The notes below the pieces were generated by a model. It was given only the letters and a program-made list of their open reading frames with translations, had not been told where the DNA came from and made no database searches. Below are positions 9,609-17,413 of a stretch of 64,000 bases of DNA, piece by piece. Numbering within the stretch: the first letter of the stretch is position 1; the number at the start of each line of letters is the position of its first letter. The DNA is taken from assembly GCA_004211785.1 (NCBI GenBank), contig SHBX01000003.1:62001-126000 (forward strand). Direction: 5' to 3'. A program made the translations under genes and the position numbers. The DNA comes from Winogradskyella sp. (lineage in GTDB: Bacteria > Bacteroidota > Bacteroidia > Flavobacteriales > Flavobacteriaceae).

Positions 9609-10958
9609 TTATAAAGGAACTGCTCTATGTAATTTTCGTGTACCTAAGTTGTGCTCTTGACGTATTCTATTTTCTGTTTTAGTAATTACATTATGTTCTT
9701 CATAATTATGCCATGCTGCCCCATGTGGTGTATTATGATAAGGGCTCGTCAATCTTACAGTACCTTCTCCATGTTGTTGCCTTACTGCATGACCTAACTC
9801 ATGACCTAACACCACAAAAGATGGCATAAGTTCCTTAGAACCAGTATCATTTACTGGATTCCAATCATGACCTAAGGCATAATATGCTCCCATAGCAGGA
9901 GCGTTTAAGAATGGAATTCTAGATCCACTACCTGGACCTGTGACAGTAGTTCTCAATTCACGTTTGGTAAGTTCAACTTGCCTAGTTGGGTCAAGTGTTT
10001 GGCCGCGTCTGGCATCTCCATGTGGTAAACGCCTATTAGAAGCGCGATGATCGTGTGGAGCAGCTGCTGGTTCTCCACCCGCACGGGGATCTATAGTAAT
10101 AACATGTCCATGATGAGCAGGGTTTCCTGTTGTTGCTTTTGTTAACAAATTACTACCAAAACGTCCTGACATTAATTGTAAATAATGTGCATGGATAGCT
10201 GCTTTCTCTCGGTTATTGCTCGCCGCACTAACTCTTAATCTACCAGCATTAGTAGTGAGATTCGTCCAAAGCGCTTGAATTCTATGTTGCTCAACCGGTC
10301 TCATAGTATTAATTCCTGGTACCCAAATTTGTCCCCCATGATGAACAGTTTGTTGTACTACATCTCTCCTTTCTGCTTGTACATCGTTAATAAAGGCCAT
10401 AAGACTATTGTGATAAGGACTATGTGTTGTACCATGCAATGTAGCTACAGCTTTATTTTGAGCATACCAATTATATGCTTCTTGTTCCATGTGGTGTAGC
10501 AATGACATTCTAGTTTTTCTAGCATTGTTTCCTACAGCTGGACTAGCATGATAGGTATTCAGCAAAGCTATAATAGTTCTAAAATTTGGATTATCTGAGT
10601 ACACTTGTTTTTTAAAAAAGAAATCCATAAATTTTTGACCACGAGTACGACCAATGTCATATGTTTGTTCTATACGATGTTTAAACCCTACTGCTGTCCA
10701 AAGTGGTTGAAGAACATCACTTGAAATTGAAGATTGAGATGGAGATTTGGTATGAGAGGTATTTACAAAATATTTGCTTTGCTGATTAATATCCGCTCTA
10801 AAAGTATTAAAAGATGATTGTAATTTCTTCTCTTTAGTAATATGTGGGCGATTATCTTGAAATTGAAATACAGATGCCTTAGCACGCTTACCCAAAGACG
10901 ATGCAGCCAATGCTCGTTGGCCTTTCTTTTTATGCTTTTTATTGGTGTAAGTGAACAT
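9609..10958 (-). CDS. Putative eCIS cargo: M91 (NleD-like) zinc metallopeptidase
   Basis: The 449-aa protein ends in a zincin domain: HELGHAV at 386-392, a Gly-rich turn, then NYEEHNVITKTENRIRQEHN near the C-terminus. This matches the layout of peptidase M91 (NleD-type effectors: HExxH, then a paired-Glu segment and an EN-x-x-R motif). The N-terminal ~45 residues are basic and contain FQDNRP (Asp35-Asn36-Arg37) followed by KEKK, shared in form with two other proteins of this locus. The middle is His/Ala-rich. It is the last gene of the eCIS operon, 41 bp after the DUF4157 gene. Inference: a toxin carried in the tube that cleaves a target-cell protein; the substrate is unknown. Confidence 0.75.
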   Translation of the reverse strand: MFTYTNKKHKKKGQRALAASSLGKRAKASVFQFQDNRPHITKEKKLQSSFNTFRADINQQSKYFVNTSHTKSPSQSSISSDVLQPLWTAVGFKHRIEQTYDIGRTRGQKFMDFFFKKQVYSDNPNFRTIIALLNTYHASPAVGNNARKTRMSLLHHMEQEAYNWYAQNKAVATLHGTTHSPYHNSLMAFINDVQAERRDVVQQTVHHGGQIWVPGINTMRPVEQHRIQALWTNLTTNAGRLRVSAASNNREKAAIHAHYLQLMSGRFGSNLLTKATTGNPAHHGHVITIDPRAGGEPAAAPHDHRASNRRLPHGDARRGQTLDPTRQVELTKRELRTTVTGPGSGSRIPFLNAPAMGAYYALGHDWNPVNDTGSKELMPSFVVLGHELGHAVRQQHGEGTVRLTSPYHNTPHGAAWHNYEEHNVITKTENRIRQEHNLGTRKLHRAVPL

Positions 10959-10999
10959 TGTGTTTTTAATATGTTACTGTGTTTACCTTATAAAAGTTT

Positions 11000-12781
11000 C
11001 TAATGAAGTCCCGCAGCAATAGCAGCAGCTTGAGATTGAACTGCAGCAGCATGATTACTAGCAGCGCTATATGATTGAGCAGCATAAGTATGTGATTGAG
11101 CTGCTGCTGCATAATTGTTAGCTGCTGCAAATGTATTAGCTCTTACGGTATGTGAATGACCTGCCATAGCATAAGATATATTTTTATTTCCATTACTAAT
11201 TGCTGCCAAAAGTCCCTCATTGGCATTATTATGTGAAACCCTAGCATTTTCAAAAGCCTGAGCTGCAGCTGAATATGACTGAGCTGCATTTGCATGATCT
11301 CCTGCAGCTGTATGTGAATGAGCTGTAATAGTATGAGTATTAGCTACTATAGTGTGCGATCGAGCGGCATTAGCATGGTCTCCTGCAGCTGAATATGACT
11401 GAGCGGCATTTGCATGATCTCCTACAGCTGTATAAGACTGAGCTGCGTTTGAATGATCTCCACCAATTGTATAGTATTGAGCTGCAGCAACATGTGACTG
11501 AGCCGCATTTGTATGATCTCCTGCAGCTGTATGTGAATGAGCTGCAATAGTATGAGTATTAGCTATAGCAATATTAGTTGCCTCAGTAACTGTATGAGCA
11601 TTAGATATAGGAACAGCAGACGCTGTCCCAGTATGAATAATTACATCTGCTTGATTAATGGATTTTGAGAAAACTGGTACTTTTCCTTCAATTTGAATTA
11701 TAAGGGAGAGGCTTGTAGGACAATCAGCAAGATTGGCATGATGGATCGTTTTTAAACTCTTCATACCTCCTTTAAGTTTATTGTCCCAATGTGTAGGGTT
11801 GCCACCAGCTGCAATCCAAGTAGCTGCTTCACTACCAGGCATAACAGTAATTATTGCCGTTGCAGATTCCCTTATATTTGGCGCTCTACTTACCTTTGGA
11901 GGTTTCTTTTTCTTTGTAAGTTGATTTATTGCTTCTTTTATTTTCTCTGCAACTTGATCTTGAGCTCCTGATATATATTTATGTTCTACAGCATGATGTA
12001 TGGTTTGTGGAGCAAGTATATTAGCACCTGCATTTTTACCAGAAAATGCATCTGGTTCAGTAGTTTTATCAGATCCAAAACTAGCTGCCAAATTTTTTGT
12101 TAAAAGATGCTTTATTCCGTGCCATTCACTTAATTCTCTTGCCTCAGCAATTGCTGCATTTTTTGTCCATTCATCAAGATTTCCTGGAGGAGCTCCTCCA
12201 GGTCTAAATTTTAAATAATCCGTATGATATCTGTTATATACATTTAAAATTTTTGCCCAATCGTGATTAGGGTCTGTCAACCTTTGAATAGTTCCGTTTT
12301 CTCCTTGAGAATTAATAGATTTTCTTTGAATAGACTTTGCTTTATGATAACGACCAGATTGCAAAGCCTTTGTTCCCATTACATCAGCTTCTTTCTCTAA
12401 ACCTTCATCATCATTAATATTTACTTTCCCTTTCATCTGCATAGTAGGTTTTACACGACCTTGCTTTTGCTGTACAACGTGCCAGGCTTCATGAGGTAAA
12501 TGTTTTTCCTGTCCAGATGCTAAATGAATATCTGTGCCTTGGGCATAGGCATGTGCATTAAGTTGTGCTGGTTTACTAGAATTGTAGTGTACCTTGGTAT
12601 CACTCATATCTATACCAGAGAGGTTTTCTATACCATTTTTAAGATTATTTGGTAACCCTGTATTATTCTTTTTTTGTGTTACTGTTCTATTGTCTTCAAG
12701 GTAAATACTTTTTTTGCTACCACTTTCCTTGTAATTAGGGCTAACTAAATTATTATCTTTTGAATGTTTTATATCGTGCAT
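11000..12781 (-). CDS. Putative eCIS cargo: DUF4157 protein with Ala/His/Ser-rich repeat tail
   Basis: The 593-aa protein has three parts. Residues ~40-140 form a DUF4157 domain with HEAWH at 97-101 and the flanking VHYNSSKPAQLNAHAYAQG and GLEKEADVMG segments. Residues ~165-385 match nothing I recognise and include HHAVEHKYI and a basic KKKKPPK stretch. Residues ~395-590 are a low-complexity repeat tail built on GDHANAAQSYSAA units of 13 residues. Before the DUF4157 domain lies a DNR motif (30-32) with QKK at 36-38, as in two neighbouring proteins. DUF4157 proteins are known to be enriched in eCIS loci, often fused to toxins. Inference: cargo or cargo-processing protein. Confidence 0.75.
   Translation of the reverse strand: MHDIKHSKDNNLVSPNYKESGSKKSIYLEDNRTVTQKKNNTGLPNNLKNGIENLSGIDMSDTKVHYNSSKPAQLNAHAYAQGTDIHLASGQEKHLPHEAWHVVQQKQGRVKPTMQMKGKVNINDDEGLEKEADVMGTKALQSGRYHKAKSIQRKSINSQGENGTIQRLTDPNHDWAKILNVYNRYHTDYLKFRPGGAPPGNLDEWTKNAAIAEARELSEWHGIKHLLTKNLAASFGSDKTTEPDAFSGKNAGANILAPQTIHHAVEHKYISGAQDQVAEKIKEAINQLTKKKKPPKVSRAPNIRESATAIITVMPGSEAATWIAAGGNPTHWDNKLKGGMKSLKTIHHANLADCPTSLSLIIQIEGKVPVFSKSINQADVIIHTGTASAVPISNAHTVTEATNIAIANTHTIAAHSHTAAGDHTNAAQSHVAAAQYYTIGGDHSNAAQSYTAVGDHANAAQSYSAAGDHANAARSHTIVANTHTITAHSHTAAGDHANAAQSYSAAAQAFENARVSHNNANEGLLAAISNGNKNISYAMAGHSHTVRANTFAAANNYAAAAQSHTYAAQSYSAASNHAAAVQSQAAAIAAGLH
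11267..11540 (-). repeat. In-frame 39-bp (13-residue) repeats inside the DUF4157 gene
   Basis: Clear units start at residues 441, 454, 467 and 493 of the protein (GDH-S/A-NAAQS/R...). Related but spaced copies begin at 421 and degenerate ones continue to the C-terminus. The DNA repeats as well (blocks of tgatctcctgcagctg on the plus strand), so recent duplication or recombination between units is likely. Confidence 0.85.
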
Positions 12782-12831
12782 TTTTAAACTATTTAATACC
12801 TATTTTTACAATACATAAAGTTTCAATCTAT

Positions 12832-13467
12832 CTAAAAAGCACCTATATCTGTAGTTTCTGTCTTTTTAGAATTAAAATCAAACTTGTTTGCATCATTCCA
12901 ACAAAAATCACTAGAACCAGGATATTGACATAATTCATAATCTCCATCAGAAAGTGCTTTACGTGATTGGGACCAGCCCATAGATTCTGATAACCATCTA
13001 TAATCAGTTTTTATAGTATTTATAACTTTCCCAGAACCATAAATCCCAATTTTATAACTTGATTGACCATTAGATGCTTCATTTAACCCATCTTTTATTC
13101 CATTAAAATGCGGTATAATACTTTTATTTATCTCATCATCATTTGCATCAAAATCTACTGCGAAGTAAATAGCAGAGTTTATAGGTTGATTAATAGCTTT
13201 TGCCAATTTAAAAGCAATATGGGCATGCTTAAGCCCTAAGTCATAACTAAAATACTCAGGCGCATTATTTATCATCTCAAAAACTACAGCAATTTTTAAA
13301 CCAGCATTAGACAATGCTTTTGCTTCATCAAATTTTAATACTTTTTCTGGATGTACATGACTATCCATACCGTAATAACGTATAACAGTTGTTACTCCTT
13401 TATTTACTAAGCATGGAATAATTGAAATTGTATTCCATGGTGTGTCAATAATCTTTCTTGTGCTCAT
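12832..13467 (-). CDS. DUF1906 (Rv2525c-like) glycoside-hydrolase-like protein
   Basis: The 211-aa protein fits the DUF1906 TIM-barrel family: it opens with a GVTTVIRYYGMDSH strand, has GLKIAVVFEM, an acidic IYFAVDFDAND motif that would hold catalytic or metal-binding acids, GIYGSGKVI, and a late YELCQYPGSSDFCW. Family members resemble GH25 muramidases and are suspected of acting on peptidoglycan; catalysis is not proven for many. It has no signal peptide and, unlike its neighbours, no N-terminal DNR motif. Possible roles are a payload enzyme or a lysin helping particle release. Confidence 0.7.
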   Translation of the reverse strand: MSTRKIIDTPWNTISIIPCLVNKGVTTVIRYYGMDSHVHPEKVLKFDEAKALSNAGLKIAVVFEMINNAPEYFSYDLGLKHAHIAFKLAKAINQPINSAIYFAVDFDANDDEINKSIIPHFNGIKDGLNEASNGQSSYKIGIYGSGKVINTIKTDYRWLSESMGWSQSRKALSDGDYELCQYPGSSDFCWNDANKFDFNSKKTETTDIGAF

Positions 13468-13495
13468 AATAATTTAATTAGTTCTTTTCTAGATA

Positions 13496-14392
13496 TTAAT
13501 TTCTAAGTGGCGAATGCATATCTGCTACTGCAGCTGTACCCTTTGCACGACTTGCTGGTGTTTTTTTTGCGGCATTTGGCCATGTCATTTCTATAAATGT
13601 ATTTCCATTATTTTTCCTAGTACTCGTAAACTTATTAATGTCTTTAATAAGTATATGAATCCCTCCGAGAGTTCTTTGATGTTTATTTCTCAACTTCTCC
13701 AATGCTCTAACTCTAATTTGTTCTGTTGTAGTTCCATTTTTGGCAGCATCTTTTATACTATCAAAAGGCCATGGATTTCTATCATTATATATGTATATGA
13801 CCACTTTTCTATTATCTATACCAATGGATCTAGGTTCTTCGAGTTGTAAAAGTGCTCGATTGATTTGAGAATCTACTGTATGGCGATCTGCAGTTGTTAC
13901 TGCTTTGACTTCTTCTGCTCTACTTCGACCAGCAACACTACCCACTAAGTCTGCTTCTCCCTTATTACTTTTACCTAATCGCATATCATTACCTCTTGCA
14001 GTTTGATGATATAATACTCTACGTATCTCGGCATCTGACCCAGCTGCTTCTTTATGATAGTGTTCTGACCAATGGAGTAAGCCTTTAGCTTTATCACTTT
14101 TAGCTTTACTATTTTTCATTTTTGAAACCTTAGTCTTATAATTCTTAAAATTATCTTTTAAATCTTCATTAACTCCAAACAACTTTTTAGCATTATTAAT
14201 ATCAGTTATTGCTGCTAATTGAATAACACCATTTTTAGTATTACCAAAAAAACCTTCTAATTGCTTTTTTTGGATAATTGAAGATTCCCTATTATCAACA
14301 AAACTAATGCCCTTATTACTATAAGTATTAGATTGCAAAAACATAGAGTTTCTATCGTAAACTGATTTTTTTTTGACATCTGCTGTTTTCAT
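13496..14392 (-). CDS. Putative eCIS cargo: candidate PD-(D/E)XK nuclease
   Basis: The 298-aa protein starts with a basic, disordered-looking region carrying FVDNRE (Asp33-Asn34-Arg35) and QKK at 41-43, the motif shared with the DUF4157 and M91 proteins. The central part has a signature compatible with a PD-(D/E)XK nuclease core: GEADLVG with Asp148, then EVK at 161-163 (Glu161, Lys163), then Gln176 in a following helix, preceded by a conserved-looking helix with Glu122. The C-terminal ~50 residues are basic. Inference: DNA- or RNA-cleaving payload. No immunity gene is apparent beside it, which is normal for eCIS toxins aimed at other kinds of cell. Confidence 0.6.
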   Translation of the reverse strand: MKTADVKKKSVYDRNSMFLQSNTYSNKGISFVDNRESSIIQKKQLEGFFGNTKNGVIQLAAITDINNAKKLFGVNEDLKDNFKNYKTKVSKMKNSKAKSDKAKGLLHWSEHYHKEAAGSDAEIRRVLYHQTARGNDMRLGKSNKGEADLVGSVAGRSRAEEVKAVTTADRHTVDSQINRALLQLEEPRSIGIDNRKVVIYIYNDRNPWPFDSIKDAAKNGTTTEQIRVRALEKLRNKHQRTLGGIHILIKDINKFTSTRKNNGNTFIEMTWPNAAKKTPASRAKGTAAVADMHSPLRN

Positions 14393-14410
14393 ACCGTAAA
14401 CTCAACTATT

Positions 14411-15103
14411 TTAGTTCTTAATAATATATTTTATCCAACCTTTATCACTCCATTTATCTAGTTTTATTAAATCTCTTTCCCAAAATTCTTTAGGCATTAA
14501 TTTTACTTTTACTGCAGTAGTCTTTTCACACTCTAAAGGCTTATCATTATTAGTCATACAATAGTAATTTTTAACAGAGCTATATTGATAATCATGAAGT
14601 GTTTCCTTCAATTTTACCAAAGCAGGAGAGTAATATTTTCGATTAACTGCACGTCCTGTTAAAAGATGAAAAATATCAGTGTTGTATAATGGAACAAACT
14701 GGAAAATGTCTATTACATAATCTTCTTCTTGATTAAAATCTTGTTCTAGAGTAATGACATTTGTTTCTGTAGCAAACTCAGAATTTGTGTAATTTATATA
14801 AAGTTCTACCTCTGGTCTTACATAATTTTCAAATGCTTTTATTTGCATATCAATCTCTAGTTCCTTAGACTCCAGAACCAATAGAACACGTCTTTTGGCT
14901 ATTAAATAGCCAAGCACTATTAAGCCGTCTTTTTCTATAGCATTATTCAAAGCATTGGTAATGATAATTTGTCTATCTGAAAATGATATTTCATTTTTCC
15001 ACTCACAAAAATTCAAAACACAACAAACAATAATAGGTCTATTAGTCTTTAATTCTAAGAAATTCCCATCATTGTCAGGTTTAGTAACTTTTATCTTTGT
15101 CAT
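14411..15103 (-). CDS. Unknown eCIS-locus protein resembling an inactive Y1 (REP-type) transposase fold
   Basis: I find no characterised family for this 230-aa protein. Two segments recall the Y1/IS200-type transposase domain: LIVLGYLIAKRRVLLVLE (61-78), which lines up with the family's MPNHVHLLLE strand, and DYQYSSVKNYYC (171-182), which recalls the family's WxxSSYxxY end. The two His of the catalytic HUH motif would be Arg72 and Leu74, so it could not act as a transposase. Its ATG overlaps the AAA+ ATPase stop by 4 bp (ATGA), tying it to the particle operon. Inference: a repurposed nucleic-acid-binding fold or a chance resemblance. Confidence 0.5.
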   Translation of the reverse strand: MTKIKVTKPDNDGNFLELKTNRPIIVCCVLNFCEWKNEISFSDRQIIITNALNNAIEKDGLIVLGYLIAKRRVLLVLESKELEIDMQIKAFENYVRPEVELYINYTNSEFATETNVITLEQDFNQEEDYVIDIFQFVPLYNTDIFHLLTGRAVNRKYYSPALVKLKETLHDYQYSSVKNYYCMTNNDKPLECEKTTAVKVKLMPKEFWERDLIKLDKWSDKGWIKYIIKN

Positions 15104-16455
15104 ACTATTGCTTTAATAGTTTTATTATCTTTTTTGAATTCTCTTCTAATACCCTTAATTATTTCTTGTTGTGTTGTTATTGTATCATCTCTTCTTATGA
15201 CTTGTAGTGCGCAGAATCGTAGTACGTTAATTATTGCACCACCAGCAATCTCATAGTCTTCAGCTATTTTCCATAAATCGATGTCTGGATGCAATTTACA
15301 TTTACCAGAAAATGCTTTACTCCAAATTTGATAACGTTCTTTTACACTTGGCATCTTAAAATGAATCATCGATTGAAATCGCCTTGTAAAAGCATCATCC
15401 ATATTAGCTTTTAAATTTGATGCCAATATTACTACACCTGGAAAATCTTCGATTCTTTGTAATAAATATGAGGTTTGTTGATTTGCGTAGCGATCATTAG
15501 AAGAATTTGCTGCTGTACGTTTTCCGAAAAGTGCATCTGCCTCATCAAAAAACAAAATCCAATTTTTATGCTCAGCTATATCAAAAATTTTGGCAAGATT
15601 TTTTTCAGTTTCACCAATATATTTTGAAACAATCATTGATAAATCTACTTTGTAAACTTCTCTATTTGAAGCTTTACCTAATAAAGTTGCTGTCAATGTT
15701 TTTCCAGTACCTGGTGGTCCATAAAATAATGTTCTATAACCTGGCTTTAATATTTTATCGAGCTCCCATTCTTTCATAATAGTATTACCATGACTAAGCC
15801 ATGAGTTAATTTCCATAACTTGCTCCATAATAGCTTCATCTAAAACCACATCATCCCATTCCATTTTTGTAGTAATACGTTTTGCAGGAAATACATCTGA
15901 ATGTTCTTCACTTTTTAGCTCTCCAGTTAAAAAATAATTAAACCAATTATCATTTAGACTTAATACGCCATTAAAATTGGGTATATAACTATCTGTACTA
16001 GCTAATGACAAAATATTAAGCTTAAACAGAATATTTTGCGCATCTAATATGTTTTCTAACTCTGACCTTAAATGTGGATCATTTGCAGTAATAAGAAAAG
16101 ATAGGGTTTGAGCTGTTGGCAAAAAACCACTATGGTCATTAGACAATACACCACCAAATTCTGTAAATCCTCGATCATATAATTGATTTTTACCGAAGAA
16201 AATATCTAAAACTTCTGGTCTTAAATGTGGAGTAATCGCTAATATTAGTGCTAATCTTTCATAAACATTAAGATCCCACTCTATAATTTTATTCGCATAT
16301 GGATTATCTAACTCTGTAATGTCTGGCAATGGAATATCTAACCAGTTTTCTTCATGACCATCTTGAAGCAGGTAAGTTTTTATAACCTGATTAATGACCT
16401 GTTGAAGCCAATTGATTTCATTATACAATATGTTTACTGCATTATTGATTATCAT
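15100..16455 (-). CDS. eCIS AAA+ ATPase (Afp15-like)
   Basis: The 451-aa protein has an N-terminal helical region (1-200) and a C-terminal AAA+ module: Walker A GPPGTGKT at 246-253, pore-loop-like KYIGETEKN near 278, Walker B ILFFDEAD at 300-307 and an arginine finger pair at 358-359. This is the Afp15/Pvc15 type of ATPase found in every class of eCIS, with a role in particle assembly or cargo loading. It overlaps the preceding 308-aa gene by 14 bp and the following 230-aa gene by 4 bp. Confidence 0.92.
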   Translation of the reverse strand: MIINNAVNILYNEINWLQQVINQVIKTYLLQDGHEENWLDIPLPDITELDNPYANKIIEWDLNVYERLALILAITPHLRPEVLDIFFGKNQLYDRGFTEFGGVLSNDHSGFLPTAQTLSFLITANDPHLRSELENILDAQNILFKLNILSLASTDSYIPNFNGVLSLNDNWFNYFLTGELKSEEHSDVFPAKRITTKMEWDDVVLDEAIMEQVMEINSWLSHGNTIMKEWELDKILKPGYRTLFYGPPGTGKTLTATLLGKASNREVYKVDLSMIVSKYIGETEKNLAKIFDIAEHKNWILFFDEADALFGKRTAANSSNDRYANQQTSYLLQRIEDFPGVVILASNLKANMDDAFTRRFQSMIHFKMPSVKERYQIWSKAFSGKCKLHPDIDLWKIAEDYEIAGGAIINVLRFCALQVIRRDDTITTQQEIIKGIRREFKKDNKTIKAIV

Positions 16456-17368
16456 ACGTTTGAAAGAGTTTTTCTATATCATCTAAATTTGCATCTATCC
16501 ATTTAAAATAAAGAAGTGCACTATTTGGGTTAAGCTCATTTGCTTTAAGCATATCTATAGTACTTATATGAGTGTTTACAGATATGTCTGGCATGACTGA
16601 TACAGAATCATTATAAAAATCATAATCAAAAAAATCACTCACCCAATTATTCTTTTCTACATTTTGGTTCATCAATTCATTAATAAAATCATTGAATTTA
16701 TCATCATGAACAGCTAACTTTTTTGCTTTAAAAAAAGCAGGTTTTCTATTAGGTTCACGATGATAATATTCTATATCCTTTGACTGAATTGTTTTTGAAT
16801 TGTAATGTCCAAACCCTTCTAATATTCCTAAGTTTTTAGAATTTGTTTCAAAAATTAATTCACCAGTTTCTGAACTAGAGATAGCTAAAGTCCAATTAGC
16901 CAAGGTTGCACATTCTGTAACTAAATAGACATCTCTAAACGTATAATATGTTTGTGTAAGCTTAACTATTAACTCTTGATGAATATCTGACCAATTTAGA
17001 ATCCTAACAGACTCTGGATCTTCACCATAAAAAAAGTGACTACCTGGACTATTAAATGCTAATATTTGTTTTGTAAATCCTGAAGGACCTTGTAAGTTAT
17101 TATCACCTGCTCCTTCTCCAGAATATGGTTTTGTTACATCATGTTTAAATTTCCATGATTGCCCATTTAAGCGATCTCCACTACTAAGAATATGGTTTTC
17201 TCTACTTACGATATCACTCCTATATATGTTGCCAAGTACTATCATTTGTCCATTCTTTATTTGAAAAAAATCTCCTGGATAGATATTTTGATTTATTGGT
17301 TTTGTTGGAAGAAACCCTCCAGTCTTTAGATATAAGTTTCTAAAGAAGTTTTTATATACAGAATTCAT
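16442..17368 (-). CDS. Unknown eCIS-locus protein, 308 aa
   Basis: I do not recognise this protein. It has no signal peptide or membrane segment. The first ~200 residues look beta-rich (PGDFFQIKNGQMIVLGNIY, YYTFRDVYLVTECATLANW, GELIFETNSKNLGI), and the last ~60 are helical and acidic. It sits immediately upstream of the AAA+ ATPase, with a 14-bp overlap, inside the continuous eCIS gene series, so a particle or assembly role is likely. It could be an adaptor for the ATPase; nothing in the sequence proves this. Confidence 0.55.
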   Translation of the reverse strand: MNSVYKNFFRNLYLKTGGFLPTKPINQNIYPGDFFQIKNGQMIVLGNIYRSDIVSRENHILSSGDRLNGQSWKFKHDVTKPYSGEGAGDNNLQGPSGFTKQILAFNSPGSHFFYGEDPESVRILNWSDIHQELIVKLTQTYYTFRDVYLVTECATLANWTLAISSSETGELIFETNSKNLGILEGFGHYNSKTIQSKDIEYYHREPNRKPAFFKAKKLAVHDDKFNDFINELMNQNVEKNNWVSDFFDYDFYNDSVSVMPDISVNTHISTIDMLKANELNPNSALLYFKWIDANLDDIEKLFQTYDNQ

Positions 17369-17413
17369 AAGTCTAAGTTTTGATGTTACATATCTTAATT
17401 GTAAAATCTTCTA

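Noticed and set aside
11003..11600. CRISPR-like array of short direct repeats
   Set aside because: The repeats are in frame within a long coding sequence, have no unique spacers of constant length and no cas genes nearby.
14411..15103. Active transposase
   Set aside because: The catalytic histidines of the HUH motif are absent and no flanking palindromic ends are present.
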